Origin: Ureibacillus terrenus
GTDB taxonomy: Bacteria; Bacillota; Bacilli; Bacillales_A; Planococcaceae
Assembly: GCF_006569205.1 (NCBI RefSeq)
Contig: NZ_VIGD01000001.1
Span: forward strand, 173,065 to 237,064
DNA length: 64,000 nucleotides
Direction of reading: 5' to 3'
Shown: one piece after another, positions 8,100-16,457 of the stretch
Position numbering within the stretch: the stretch's first letter is position 1
How the letters are laid out: every line of letters begins with the position of its first letter
Program-made: the position numbers and the translations under genes
The notes under the pieces: model-generated
Seen by the model: only the letters and a program-made list of their open reading frames with translations
Database searches by the model: none
Told to the model about the DNA's origin: nothing

Positions 8100-8996
8100 T
8101 TATTTTTTGCTGATTAATGAACTTTCTTCACCGTTTACATTTTTCGGAATATTTTTGGATACTGTGACGCGGCGGACGATACGGCGTTCATCGTAATCCG
8201 CAATGGCATAATGTTGGGTAGCCAAGTTATCCCAAATAACGAGATCCCCTTTTTGCCAATTCCAACGGACCGTATTTTCCAAACGTGTTACATAGTTTTG
8301 TAAAATTTCATAAATTGCTGCGGATTCTGCCGTCGTATATCCTTCAAATTGCCGTACAAATCCGCCAAGCAATAAATGTTTGTTGCCGTTTTCCGGATGC
8401 AAAAATACGACAGGGTGACGAGTTTCATACTCGATTCTGGAGAAGACATTCCGGCGATGTTCCGACCACTTTTCTGCATCCCGGTCTTTGATGCGGTTGA
8501 TGTACGCATAGGATGCATAGTCGTATTTATTGGAATGGATGGCCCACAGCTTTTCGGCCAGTTCCCGCAGCTCTTCAGGCAAATCCGTAAAGGCCGTGTG
8601 GGTATTGGCCCAAACTGTATCTCCGCCGATCGACGGAATTTCCACACCCCGCAAGATGGAATAGCGGGGCACTTCAGGAACGAATGTCACATCTGTATGC
8701 CATGTATTGGCTTTCGCCCCCTCCTGGGAATCCAGTTCAAAAATTGCCGCTGTTTTTTCTTTAGCCGGCACTGTCGGATGCACATATAATTCACCAAAAC
8801 GCTTTGCAAATTCTTCATGGGTTGCATCGTCCAGATGATGCTGATTCCGGAAAAACAATACTAAATGCTCGCTCAATGCTTCTTTAATTTGGGACAAAGT
8901 TTCGTTGTCAATATCCGGCGTCAATTTCACACCGCGCACCTCTGCGCCGAGGCGGCCTGCTTTTCTCACAATTTCAATTTTTGATTGAATTGTCAT
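8100..8996 (-). CDS. TauD/TfdA-family 2-oxoglutarate- and Fe(II)-dependent dioxygenase
   Basis: 298 residues, the usual length. The iron ligands are visible as WHTDVTF (HxD) and the distal His in ATQHYAIADY; the Arg cluster DERRIVRRVTV binds 2-oxoglutarate. The substrate is probably a sulfonate or alkyl sulfate, since the next gene is sfnG and both read the same way. TauD, AtsK and relatives cannot be separated by eye. The start has GAAAGGGGAA upstream. A terminator follows sfnG, so this gene may need its own promoter or read-through. Confidence 0.88.
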   Translation of the reverse strand: MTIQSKIEIVRKAGRLGAEVRGVKLTPDIDNETLSQIKEALSEHLVLFFRNQHHLDDATHEEFAKRFGELYVHPTVPAKEKTAAIFELDSQEGAKANTWHTDVTFVPEVPRYSILRGVEIPSIGGDTVWANTHTAFTDLPEELRELAEKLWAIHSNKYDYASYAYINRIKDRDAEKWSEHRRNVFSRIEYETRHPVVFLHPENGNKHLLLGGFVRQFEGYTTAESAAIYEILQNYVTRLENTVRWNWQKGDLVIWDNLATQHYAIADYDERRIVRRVTVSKNIPKNVNGEESSLISKK

Positions 8997-9142
8997 ATAA
9001 TTCCCCTTTCTTATTATTCTTGTTCTTTTAATGGGTATAAAACCAAAAAACTTATTATTAATATTGGTTTTGCATCCTTTTTGCGCCTAACACCTCCTAA
9101 AAGATTCCGATTTGGCCAATCGGTTTCAGCAATTCATTTATA

Positions 9143-9184
9143 AAAAAACAGAGGCCTGCAAAGACATGCAGAACCTCTGTTTTG
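9143..9184 (-). terminator. Intrinsic terminator after sfnG
   Basis: On the minus strand AACAGAGG and CTGCA segments pair back with TGCAG and CCTCTGTT, followed by TTTTTTT. Confidence 0.85.
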
Positions 9185-9262
9185 TAAAGTCGGTTCTCAA
9201 ACCGTCATCCGACGGTTTAAATTTATATATAAGATTTTTGGAAGGGTAAACACTTGCGGCTA

Positions 9263-10339
9263 TTACACATTTTGCAACTGTAATTTTGCTTCCTTTTCTC
9301 TCACTAAAGGAATGACTTTTTCTCCAAAAGCCTGAAGATCTTCATCATAATGCAGGAAGCCTGTCAAGACGATATTGACCCCGATTTTCTTCAACTCAAT
9401 AATGCGGTCTGCCACTTGTTCGGCCGTACCGATCAATCCTGTCTTAAATCCGTCATTGTATTGGATTAAATCTTCGTATGTGGAATTTGCCCACATCCCT
9501 TCTTTTTCCTCGGTCGATTTTCCGGCTTGCTTGACGGATTCCTGGAAACCTTGAACCGCCTCATGATTCGCCTGTTCCACAATTTCCCGCAATACTTGTT
9601 TTGCTTCTTCTTCCGTATCCCGGACAATTACAAAACCATTAACACCGAATTCTATCGGACCCTTGCCATTTGCTTCACGGAGCGCTCTTACTTCATCGAT
9701 TTGCTTCTTAATTTCTTCCAAAGAACCTCCGTTCATGAAATAAACATCTGATACGCGCCCCGCCATTTCTTTCGCAGCTCTCGAATTGCCGCCTTGGAAG
9801 ATTTTTGGCGTTTTTACCGGTTTCGGCTTTAATGGGGCATTGTTGATTTGATAAAAATCCCCTCTATACGTAAATTCATCTTCTGTCCATAACCCCCGCA
9901 AAATTTCAATAAATTCTTCAGAACGCCGGTAACGTTCATCATGTTCTAGCCAAGGCTCGCCATAGGCGGTAAACTCGCCTTTAAACCACCCGCTGACAAT
10001 GTTGATGGCTGCACGGCCATTGCTGATATGATCAATTGTTGAAATAATCTTTGCCATAACCCCCGGATGCCAAAGACCCGGCAAAACCGCAGTAATAAGA
10101 TTTAACTTTTCTGTTGAAGCGGCCAAAGCGGATGCAAGGGCTGCAGCCTCCAATTGATTTTCCGCGCCGTAGCTTGCCAAAAAACGTGTTTGTATTAATA
10201 CGTAATCAAACCCTGATTTTTCGGCGATTTGCGCGTAACGTTTATTGTCCTCAAATGACCATCCCGTTTTTTGCGGAATATTCGAAATCACTAAACCTCC
10301 ACTTACATTGGGTGCCCAATAAGCAAATTGTAAAGACAT
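9263..10339 (-). CDS. sfnG: Dimethylsulfone monooxygenase SfnG-like (LLM-class flavin-dependent)
   Basis: 358 residues. The N-terminus FAYWAPNVSGGLVISNIPQ and the segment SGWFKGEFTAYGEPWLEHDERY match SfnG rather than SsuD as I remember the families. SfnG uses reduced FMN and oxygen to cleave dimethylsulfone to methanesulfinate, feeding sulfur starvation pathways. IFQGGNSRAAKEMAG is the flavin phosphate region. A perfect AAAGGAGG precedes the ATG. No flavin reductase gene lies beside it. The long leader (10340-10546) suggests transcript-level control. Confidence 0.85.
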   Translation of the reverse strand: MSLQFAYWAPNVSGGLVISNIPQKTGWSFEDNKRYAQIAEKSGFDYVLIQTRFLASYGAENQLEAAALASALAASTEKLNLITAVLPGLWHPGVMAKIISTIDHISNGRAAINIVSGWFKGEFTAYGEPWLEHDERYRRSEEFIEILRGLWTEDEFTYRGDFYQINNAPLKPKPVKTPKIFQGGNSRAAKEMAGRVSDVYFMNGGSLEEIKKQIDEVRALREANGKGPIEFGVNGFVIVRDTEEEAKQVLREIVEQANHEAVQGFQESVKQAGKSTEEKEGMWANSTYEDLIQYNDGFKTGLIGTAEQVADRIIELKKIGVNIVLTGFLHYDEDLQAFGEKVIPLVREKEAKLQLQNV

Positions 10340-10409
10340 ATTGATCCTCCTTTATTTCAATCCACTATTCTTGGGAGAATAGCAGTTTTATAAATGAAAA
10401 ATAAATAAA

Positions 10410-10445
10410 GAGGCTCTTTTTATCGGATTTGATAAAAAGAGCCTC
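10410..10445 (-). terminator. Second leader terminator upstream of sfnG
   Basis: A perfect 15-bp stem: GAGGCTCTTTTTATC (10410-10424) with GATAAAAAGAGCCTC (10431-10445), 6-nt loop. On the minus strand it is followed by TTTATTTATTTTT. Its 5' arm overlaps the 3' arm of motif copy 2. It lies about 70 bp before the sfnG start codon. Confidence 0.8.
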
Positions 10446-10473
10446 CAGTTGTCTAGTAGGCAATTCTATTTTC

Positions 10474-10513
10474 AAAAAGCTTCCATGATCGTGCACACCA
10501 TTAAAAGAAGCTT
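10474..10513 (-). terminator. First leader terminator-like hairpin upstream of sfnG
   Basis: On the minus strand AAGCTTC (10513-10507) can pair with GAAGCTT (10483-10477), and five T residues end the 3' arm. The loop is long (23 nt) with inner pairing. The 5' arm overlaps the 3' arm of motif copy 1. Weaker than the second one. Confidence 0.4.
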
Positions 10514-10552
10514 CCAGTTGTCCAGTGAGCCGAGTTATTTAATTTTAACAAA

Positions 10553-10581
10553 ATCATAAATGAAAATTGTTCTAATGTCAA
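10553..10581 (-). promoter_or_regulatory. Sigma-A promoter of sfnG
   Basis: On the minus strand a perfect TTGACA (10581-10576), 17-bp spacer and TATGAT (10558-10553). Transcription would begin near 10546 and leave a leader of about 205 nt. Confidence 0.8.
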
Positions 10582-10776
10582 TTATTTTTATCGAAATTAT
10601 TTGTTTTAATTTAATAAATAAAATACTAATGAAAATTCTCTCGACCATAAATATTTGATCCCCTATCCCAAAATGTCAATTGATGGAGAAATGAAGCTTC
10701 AAAAAATATGGGACAAAAAGTGTTAAGAATGGACGGGCGTTAATATGATAGTAAAAAAAGTGGAAAGGGGATCCGT

Positions 10777-11181
10777 TTGAAGCAGAGCGAATTTGGAGGT
10801 TTCATAATTCGTGTGGTATTGGGAGTCACTTTTTTCATTCATGGATATGCAAAATGGCAGGAAGGGCTTGAGGAAGTGGCGAAACGCTTTGCCGGCTACG
10901 AGTTGCCGTACCCGGAATTGCTGGCTTATGCTGTGGCAGGACTGGAAATCATTGGAGGCATTTTCCTCGTAATCGGTTTTTCCATTCGTTTATTTTCCTT
11001 CCTTTTCATTCTTCTTATGGCAGGAGCGATTGCAACAGTCAAATATGAACAGGGATTCCTTCATGGCTATGAATTTGATTTGGTTTTGATGTCCATGGCT
11101 GCTTATTTGTTGTTTGCAAGCAACCGCTTTCTCGCACTGGATAATTTCATCGTGGAAGAAAAAAAGAAGAAAAACAAATAA
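10777..11181 (+). CDS. DoxX-family membrane protein
   Basis: 134 residues with four hydrophobic segments (about 8-25, 46-66, 70-88, 98-112). The N-terminal FIIRVVLGVTFFIHGYAKWQ and central AGLEIIGGIFLVIGF are typical of the DoxX/DoxD family. The start is TTG at 10777 after GGAAAGGGGATCC. The charged tail (EEKKKKNK) is cytoplasmic. Function of these small proteins is mostly linked to thiol or quinone redox reactions, which I cannot confirm here. It stands alone, convergent with the rbs operon. Confidence 0.8.
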   Translation: MKQSEFGGFIIRVVLGVTFFIHGYAKWQEGLEEVAKRFAGYELPYPELLAYAVAGLEIIGGIFLVIGFSIRLFSFLFILLMAGAIATVKYEQGFLHGYEFDLVLMSMAAYLLFASNRFLALDNFIVEEKKKKNK

Positions 11182-11185
11182 CACA

Positions 11186-11232
11186 AAAGGTAGAACTCGA
11201 GCAAATGCTACTAAGTTCTACCTTTCATTTTT
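11186..11232. terminator. Bidirectional terminator between doxX and the rbs operon
   Basis: AAAGGTAGAACT pairs with AGTTCTACCTTT across 16 nt. TTTT runs follow on both strands. It abuts the rbsB stop codon. Confidence 0.8.
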
Positions 11233-11436
11233 ACCGCTTTTTCACCAATTCAAGCTCCACCGGTACAAACTCTTCCACAAAGGGTTGTTCACTGTGGAAA
11301 TGGAAAAACCGATTTTGAAGGAACCTTCTTTTGTGCCTTTATTCCCATCTTTTTGTTCCAAAGAAGAATCCATGGAACATGCCGACATCGTCAATAATGC
11401 AATAACAACAAAAAAGAAAAGTTTGATTTTTTTCAT
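11231..11436 (-). pseudogene. rbsB: rbsB remnant with a large internal deletion
   Basis: RbsB is the lipid-anchored ribose-binding protein of the RbsABC importer. The first 52 or so residues are normal: a signal peptide with lipobox TMSAC, a linker, then the mature start KIGFSISTVNNP. Directly after this, in another frame, comes a typical RbsB C-terminus (FVEEFVPVELELVKKR, stop at 11231-11233). Roughly 220-230 codons of the family length are missing and the join is out of frame, so the frame ends early after 64 residues. Ribosome site AAGGAGTG and start at 11436 are intact. Confidence 0.85.
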
Positions 11437-11452
11437 TACAGCCACTCCTTGA

Positions 11453-12389
11453 TTAGTCTTTTTTGCGATCGAGCAATACAGCAAGCAGTATGACAATCCC
11501 CTTCACGACTTGTTGCCAGAAAGAAGATACACCAATTAAGTTCATGCCGTTGTTCAATACCCCGATAATCAATGCGCCGATTAATGTTCCGAAAATCCAT
11601 CCTTTCCCGCCATTCAAGCTAGTTCCCCCTAATACGACGGCAGCAATGGCATCCAATTCATAAGACTCCCCTGCTGTCGGCTGGGCGGAATTCAATCGGG
11701 AAGTTAATATTAATGCCGATAATGCGGCAAGAAAACCGGAAACCGCATAAACGGCAATTTTTACCCGGCCGGCATTGATCCCTGATAATTTTGCTGCCTC
11801 TTCATTGCCGCCAACCGCGTAAACACGCCGTCCAAAGGTCGTTTTATGCAAAATAAAAGCCAAAATGCAAAAAGAAATCAGCATTGTGATGACCGGAACC
11901 GGAATGCCTAAAACATAACCTTTCCCAAACAATTGAAAAGATACATGGTCTCCCAAACCTGAAATCGGTTTGCCTTCCGTATAAACAAGGGTTTAATCCC
12001 CGGTAAATGGTCATCGTCGCCAAAGTGGCAATAAATGGAGCTACTTTTCCCTTTGTAATGATCAAACCGTTGAAAGCTCCCAGAATAAGGCCGAGGATCA
12101 GCGTTATCCCCATGGAAACGATCGGGTCCGTCCCGCCTGCCAATAAACTGGCAGCAACCGCGCCTGTCAATGCAAGGGTTGAGCCGACCGATAAATCAAT
12201 GCCTCCTGTAAGAATGACAAAGGTCATCCCAAAGGCAATAATGGCGCTGATCGATACTTGCCTTAACACGTTAAAAATGTTGGAAATAGCCAAAAAACTG
12301 GGATTCAGGATGCTGACAACAATAATCAGGAGAATTAATCCGATTAACGGCCCTAGTTTTGAAATGATATCTTTCGTCGATTTAGACAA
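11453..12389 (-). pseudogene. rbsC: rbsC, ribose ABC transporter permease, frameshifted
   Basis: The N-terminal half (LGPLIGLILLIIVVSIL to ATMTIYRG) and C-terminal half (YTEGKPISGLGDHVSF to the end KGIVILLAVLLDRKK) are both good RbsC sequence but lie in different frames. The change sits at about 11993-11996, where GGATTAAACCCTTG would read through with one A fewer. The product would stop after about 180 of 312 residues. It starts inside the end of rbsA; TTG 12389 has AGGTGG 8 nt upstream. A sequencing error is possible, but the neighbouring rbsB is also broken. Confidence 0.85.
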
Positions 12390-13869
12390 CTTGTTCACCA
12401 CCTGTTGCAAAGTGCATGATTCTTTCCTGAGTCATGTCTTCCTTCGTAACTTCCCCCGTCAATTTCCCTTCATGCATGACAAGGACGCGATCGGCCATTC
12501 CGATGATTTCCGGAAGCTCGGAAGAAATCATTAAAATCGCGACACCTGACTCTGCTAAATCATTAATAATTTGGTAAATTTCTTTTTTTGCCCCGATATC
12601 GACACCGCGGGTCGGCTCGTCCAAAATCAGCACTTCCGGTTCCGTTCCCAGCCATTTGGCAAGCACCACTTTTTGCTGGTTTCCTCCGCTTAATGATTTG
12701 GCGCTTTGTTTTGGACTGGACGTACGAATTTTCAACTGCCTGATATATCGGTTTACAAGGCTGGATTCTTTTTCTTTCTTCACAATGCCCGAAACGGAAA
12801 CTTTTTTTAAATTGGCAAGAGACACATTTTCCTGGATGGAAAAATCAAGCACCAATCCTTTCGATTTTCGATCTTCCGTCACATAGCCAATTTTGTATTT
12901 CATGGCATCCATCGGAGATTTAATGGCCGCCTTTTTGCCGTCAATGATTATTTCGCCGCTGTCGGCTTTTCGGTAGCCGAAGATCGTCTCTGCCACTTCT
13001 GTTCTGCCGGCACCCATAAGGCCTGCCATGCCGACCACTTCCCCTTTGCGGACGTTGAATGAAATATTTTCAAACAGCCCTTTCACCGTTAAATTCCGCA
13101 CTTCGAATTTGACTTCTCCGATTTTCGCCTTCCGTTCAGGGAAGCGTTCACCCAGCTCCCTGCCGACCATCATCGCGACTATTTCATCTAAAGTTGTTTC
13201 CGGTATGTTCCGCTCCCCGACATATCGGCCATCCCTTAAAATCGTAATCCGGTCACAGATGGAGAAAATTTCTTCCATTCGGTGAGAGATATATACGAAG
13301 GAAATCCCTTTATCTTTTAATTCCCTAATGGTTTTAAAGAGTGTGTGAATTTCCCGGTCCGTCAAAGCGGCAGTCGGTTCATCCATGATGATGTATTTGG
13401 CGTCGCTTGCAATTGCTTTGGCAATCTCAATAATTTGCTGCTTTCCGACGGATAAATCTCCGGCTCTTGTTTTCGGATGAACCTCTAAACCCAATTTTGA
13501 AAGTAATTCCCGGGCTTCCTGCTCCATTTCTCGGGTTTTTAAAATGCCGAATTTGTATGTTTTTTCTTTTCCCAAAAACAAATTCTCGGCAACCGTTAAA
13601 TCCGGCAATATGTTCAATTCTTGATGAATGATGACAATTCCATGCTTTTCCGCATCTTTCGGCGATTTAAAGTGGACTGTTTGTCCATCAACTTTGATTT
13701 CTCCCGCATCTTTTGAATAGATGCCGCCCAAAATTTTCATCAATGTTGACTTTCCGGCGCCGTTTTCCCCCATTAAAGCGTGGATTTCGCCTTTTTTCAA
13801 ATGAAACCGGACGTCATTTAAAACGGCATTGCCGTTAAACGCTTTTGAAATGCCAGTCATTTCAATCAT
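12382..13869 (-). CDS. rbsA: Ribose ABC transporter ATP-binding protein
   Basis: 495 residues with two ABC domains, the usual RbsA design. Domain 1 has GENGAGKS, the signature-like LSVGKQQ and DEPTAAL; domain 2 has the degenerate Walker [16 protein letters not shown] and DEPTRGVD. It would energise ribose uptake with RbsC and RbsB. The gene is undamaged although both partners are broken. I prefer ATG 13869; an in-frame GTG at 13881 has no better ribosome site. It follows rbsD by 15 nt and overlaps rbsC. Confidence 0.95.
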   Translation of the reverse strand: MIEMTGISKAFNGNAVLNDVRFHLKKGEIHALMGENGAGKSTLMKILGGIYSKDAGEIKVDGQTVHFKSPKDAEKHGIVIIHQELNILPDLTVAENLFLGKEKTYKFGILKTREMEQEARELLSKLGLEVHPKTRAGDLSVGKQQIIEIAKAIASDAKYIIMDEPTAALTDREIHTLFKTIRELKDKGISFVYISHRMEEIFSICDRITILRDGRYVGERNIPETTLDEIVAMMVGRELGERFPERKAKIGEVKFEVRNLTVKGLFENISFNVRKGEVVGMAGLMGAGRTEVAETIFGYRKADSGEIIIDGKKAAIKSPMDAMKYKIGYVTEDRKSKGLVLDFSIQENVSLANLKKVSVSGIVKKEKESSLVNRYIRQLKIRTSSPKQSAKSLSGGNQQKVVLAKWLGTEPEVLILDEPTRGVDIGAKKEIYQIINDLAESGVAILMISSELPEIIGMADRVLVMHEGKLTGEVTKEDMTQERIMHFATGGEQVV

Positions 13870-13884
13870 TTCATCACCCACTTC

Positions 13885-14277
13885 TTATTGAAAAATTACG
13901 CCGCATTGCAGTATGACATTGGCATATGGCGTTATTTCCCCGGTTCGGATGATGAATTTCGCATTTTTTGTCATCCGTTTGAATTCTTCATGAGACACAT
14001 AAGAAATATCGGGAAGTAACTTCATTAATTCGCGGGAAAGCCTTTCGTTATTTGTTTTGATTTCTTCCGCAAGGGCTGCGCTTTCCACCACCAAATCATC
14101 CAACACGGCCTCCAAAATCGCGAGAAAACCGGGTTCCCCCAATTTATAGGATAAATCGATGCAAGGAACGCCTTCCGGAATCGGCAAACCGCAATCGGCG
14201 ATCACGATTTGGTCGGTATGGCCAAGCTTTGCGAACCGGCCGGCTAATTCCCTGTTCAAAATTCCATGCTTTTTCAA
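13885..14277 (-). CDS. rbsD: D-ribose pyranase
   Basis: 130 residues. MKKHGILNRELAGRFAKLGHTDQ and VIADCGLPIPEGVPCIDLS are the family signature, with the active-site His20. RbsD converts beta-pyranose ribose to the furanose form used by ribokinase. Its ATG overlaps the rbsK stop codon by 4 bp (ATGA), so translation is coupled. Full length and intact. Confidence 0.96.
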   Translation of the reverse strand: MKKHGILNRELAGRFAKLGHTDQIVIADCGLPIPEGVPCIDLSYKLGEPGFLAILEAVLDDLVVESAALAEEIKTNNERLSRELMKLLPDISYVSHEEFKRMTKNAKFIIRTGEITPYANVILQCGVIFQ

Positions 14278-15158
14278 CGTTCTTTTCCTCCTAATCGTGA
14301 CATGACCTCATCCAGAGTCGGCATACCGCCCTGAGCCCCAAATTTTTCAACAGAAAGGGATGCCGCGACATTGGCAAATCGGACAGCCTCATCAATGGAT
14401 TTTCCGCTGCAAATTGCATGGGCGAATGCTCCGTTAAAGGCATCGCCGGCTCCGGTCGTATCGACGGCGTTTGTTTGATGCCCCGGAATTCGGACTATAT
14501 TGTTTCCATCATGAAAGGCGGCGCCTGCACTGCCCAAAGTGACGATCACTTTTTTCGGATATTCCTTCAGGACTGATTCCCAATCCGCTCCGAAGATTCG
14601 TTCACATTCCGTTTCATTGGGGGTCAGATAAGTGATTTCTTGCATCCAATCTTTTTTGAAGTTTTTTGCAGGCGCCGGATTCAACAAAACGGGAATGTTT
14701 TGTTTCCGGCAAATTGACAATACGTGCTCCACCGTTTCAACCGGAATTTCCAGCTGCATCATCACCAGTTTGCTTCCGGTGATGTGATGGATGTTTTCAT
14801 CAATCATTTCCTTGCTTACATCATAGTTGGCTCCGGGTATGACGATAATGCGATTATCGCGATTATGCAGCAAAATATTTGCGATCCCGGTCGAATTTTC
14901 GGTCATTGCTATGCCGGAAACATCAACTTTTTCTTTTATTAAATTTTCATATAATTCTTTTCCAAAACTGTCATTTCCAACGGCGCCAATGAAGCGAACC
15001 CGGCTGCCGAGCCTTGCCGCGGCGACGGCTTGATTGGCTCCTTTTCCGCCGGGAATCGTTTTGAATAGAGTTCCCTGGACCGTTTCGCCCTGCTTTGGAA
15101 ATATTTCCATCTCCACTGCCAGATCCATATTGATGCTTCCTACAACGGTGATCATCAT
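14274..15158 (-). CDS. rbsK: Ribokinase
   Basis: 294 residues of the PfkB family. The N-terminal GSINMDLAVEMEIFPKQGET and GGKGANQAVAAARLG bind ribose, and DTTGAGDAFNGAFAHA holds the catalytic Asp and anion hole. It phosphorylates ribose at O5 in the cytoplasm. It starts with ATGATG after AAAGGAG inside the end of rbsR, overlapping its TGA by 4 bp. Confidence 0.96.
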   Translation of the reverse strand: MMITVVGSINMDLAVEMEIFPKQGETVQGTLFKTIPGGKGANQAVAAARLGSRVRFIGAVGNDSFGKELYENLIKEKVDVSGIAMTENSTGIANILLHNRDNRIIVIPGANYDVSKEMIDENIHHITGSKLVMMQLEIPVETVEHVLSICRKQNIPVLLNPAPAKNFKKDWMQEITYLTPNETECERIFGADWESVLKEYPKKVIVTLGSAGAAFHDGNNIVRIPGHQTNAVDTTGAGDAFNGAFAHAICSGKSIDEAVRFANVAASLSVEKFGAQGGMPTLDEVMSRLGGKER

Positions 15159-16132
15159 AAAAACTCCTTTCGGGTCGTCTCCCGCACAACCAGCTCAGGT
15201 TTAATTTCAATATGTCTTTCCTCAATTGTTCTTCCTTCTATTTGGCGGATTAACAAATCCGCCGCCGTTTCACCCAATTGGTAAATCTTTTGGGCAACTG
15301 TCGTTAAACTCGGAGAAGTGTAATCCCCCAATTGAATTCCGTCAAAACCAACAATTTGAATTTCTTGAGGGACTTTTTTTCCTAATCTTTCGCACGCTTT
15401 CAGCGCTCCAATGGCAGAAACATCGCTGCTTCCGAAAATTCCGTCAATGGAAGGATGGTTTGTCAAAAATTCATAGGTCAACTTTTCCGCAACACGCATT
15501 TCATAAGGGCTTTCGACAATGTGCAGTTGTATATTTTTTCCCTCCACTGCCCTTAAAAAACCTGAAAGACGTTCTTCAGAAGATGCCAGCAGCTTCGGTC
15601 CTTTTAAAATCAAAATTTCGTTGGCGCCGCACTCCACCAGCAATCGTCCTGCCAATTCCGCCCCATATTTATTGTTCGTAGTAACCGATGGAAGATCAGT
15701 TTTTGGGACCCGGTCCAAAGCGACAATCGGTATGTCCGTATCTTGGACGATTCCTTCGCAGGTGGTTGCAATGATGATGCCTGCCACATATTCTTGGGAC
15801 AACACTTTCAAATAATGTTTCTCTTTCTCAGGATCTTCATCCGAATTGCACAAAATAACGGTATAGCCATTTCGATAGGCGATATCTTCCACAGCCCGGG
15901 CCAGCTCCGGAAAGAACGGGTTGACAATATCCGGAATGATTAATCCGATCAGATTCGATTTTTTCGTTGATAAAGTTCTGGCAACTTTATTGGGGACAAA
16001 ATTCAGCTCCCGAATCGCCCGCTCTATTGCTTGTTTTGATTTTTCACCCACATACCCGTTTTGGTTGAGGTATCTGGAAACCGTTGCAACCGAAACATTC
16101 GCGCGTTTAGCTACATCATGGATCGTTGCCAT
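15155..16132 (-). CDS. rbsR: LacI-family repressor of the ribose operon
   Basis: 325 residues from ATG 16132. The N-terminal helix-turn-helix reads TIHDVAKRANVSVATVSRYLN and is followed by the hinge helix PNKVARTLSTKKSNLIG and a periplasmic-binding-protein-like domain. It heads the rbsRKDACB operon, and LacI-type palindromes lie directly upstream, so autoregulation is likely. Alternative starts at 16138 and 16141 overlap the ribosome site. Confidence 0.93.
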   Translation of the reverse strand: MATIHDVAKRANVSVATVSRYLNQNGYVGEKSKQAIERAIRELNFVPNKVARTLSTKKSNLIGLIIPDIVNPFFPELARAVEDIAYRNGYTVILCNSDEDPEKEKHYLKVLSQEYVAGIIIATTCEGIVQDTDIPIVALDRVPKTDLPSVTTNNKYGAELAGRLLVECGANEILILKGPKLLASSEERLSGFLRAVEGKNIQLHIVESPYEMRVAEKLTYEFLTNHPSIDGIFGSSDVSAIGALKACERLGKKVPQEIQIVGFDGIQLGDYTSPSLTTVAQKIYQLGETAADLLIRQIEGRTIEERHIEIKPELVVRETTRKEFL

Positions 16133-16188
16133 CCCCATCACCTGCCATATTTATTGTGGTACCTGTTACACATTTATCTATGAAAATA

Positions 16189-16202
16189 TGTAATCGGTTA
16201 CA
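16189..16202. promoter_or_regulatory. RbsR operator, proximal copy
   Basis: Palindrome TGTAATCGGTTACA with the central CG typical of LacI-family operators, 57 bp upstream of the rbsR start codon. Confidence 0.75.
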
Positions 16203-16216
16203 CATTCTGGATAAAA

Positions 16217-16236
16217 ATGTGTAATCGGTTACACAT
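16217..16236. promoter_or_regulatory. RbsR operator, distal copy
   Basis: Perfect 20-bp palindrome ATGTGTAATCGGTTACACAT. Its centre is 31 bp from the proximal copy, about three helical turns, so two dimers would bind on the same face. A weaker half site (CTGTTACACAT) lies near 16163-16173. Confidence 0.8.
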
Positions 16237-16413
16237 CAGGACATAACAATATGCTTTTTTTGTTGTGAAACACTTTAATAGTATGTCATTTTTTATTCCA
16301 TTAAGCTATACTGATTTCGACAGTTCACAAAATATTCATTTTTTGTAATAAAAAGGAAATTTATAAACTATATTGGATGCACTTGTTTCCAATAATTATG
16401 AAAATGGCAAATC

Positions 16414-16451
16414 AAAAAAAGCGGACTGGAGAGCATCATTCCAGTCCGCTT
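16414..16451 (-). terminator. Intrinsic terminator after fhs
   Basis: AGCGGACTGGA pairs with TCCAGTCCGCT around a 9-nt loop; on the minus strand TTTTTTT follows. Confidence 0.85.
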
Positions 16452-16457
16452 CTGCTA

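Larger units (their letters stand above)
10397..10546 (-). promoter_or_regulatory. Leader with two tandem hairpin motifs, each joined to a terminator-like stem (candidate attenuator or riboswitch)
   Basis: Read on the minus strand, two copies of ACTRGACAACTGGA occur (within 10509-10531 and 10440-10462). Each is flanked by a short stem, GGCT/AGCT in copy 1 and GCCT/AGGC in copy 2; one pair changes from T-A to C-G, which is compensatory. The 3' arm of each stem is reused as the 5' arm of a following hairpin. I know no Rfam family with this sequence. T-box and S-box hallmarks are absent. Confidence 0.55.

Noticed and set aside
9024..9060. AAAACCAA / TTGGTTTT hairpin in front of the TauD-type gene as a regulatory structure
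   Set aside because: Only A/T-rich pairs with a large loop and no T run in a fitting place; too weak to support.
10397..10546. T-box or S-box riboswitch upstream of sfnG
   Set aside because: No AGGGTGGNACCGCG T-box sequence and none of the S-box core segments are present; the repeated motif is different.
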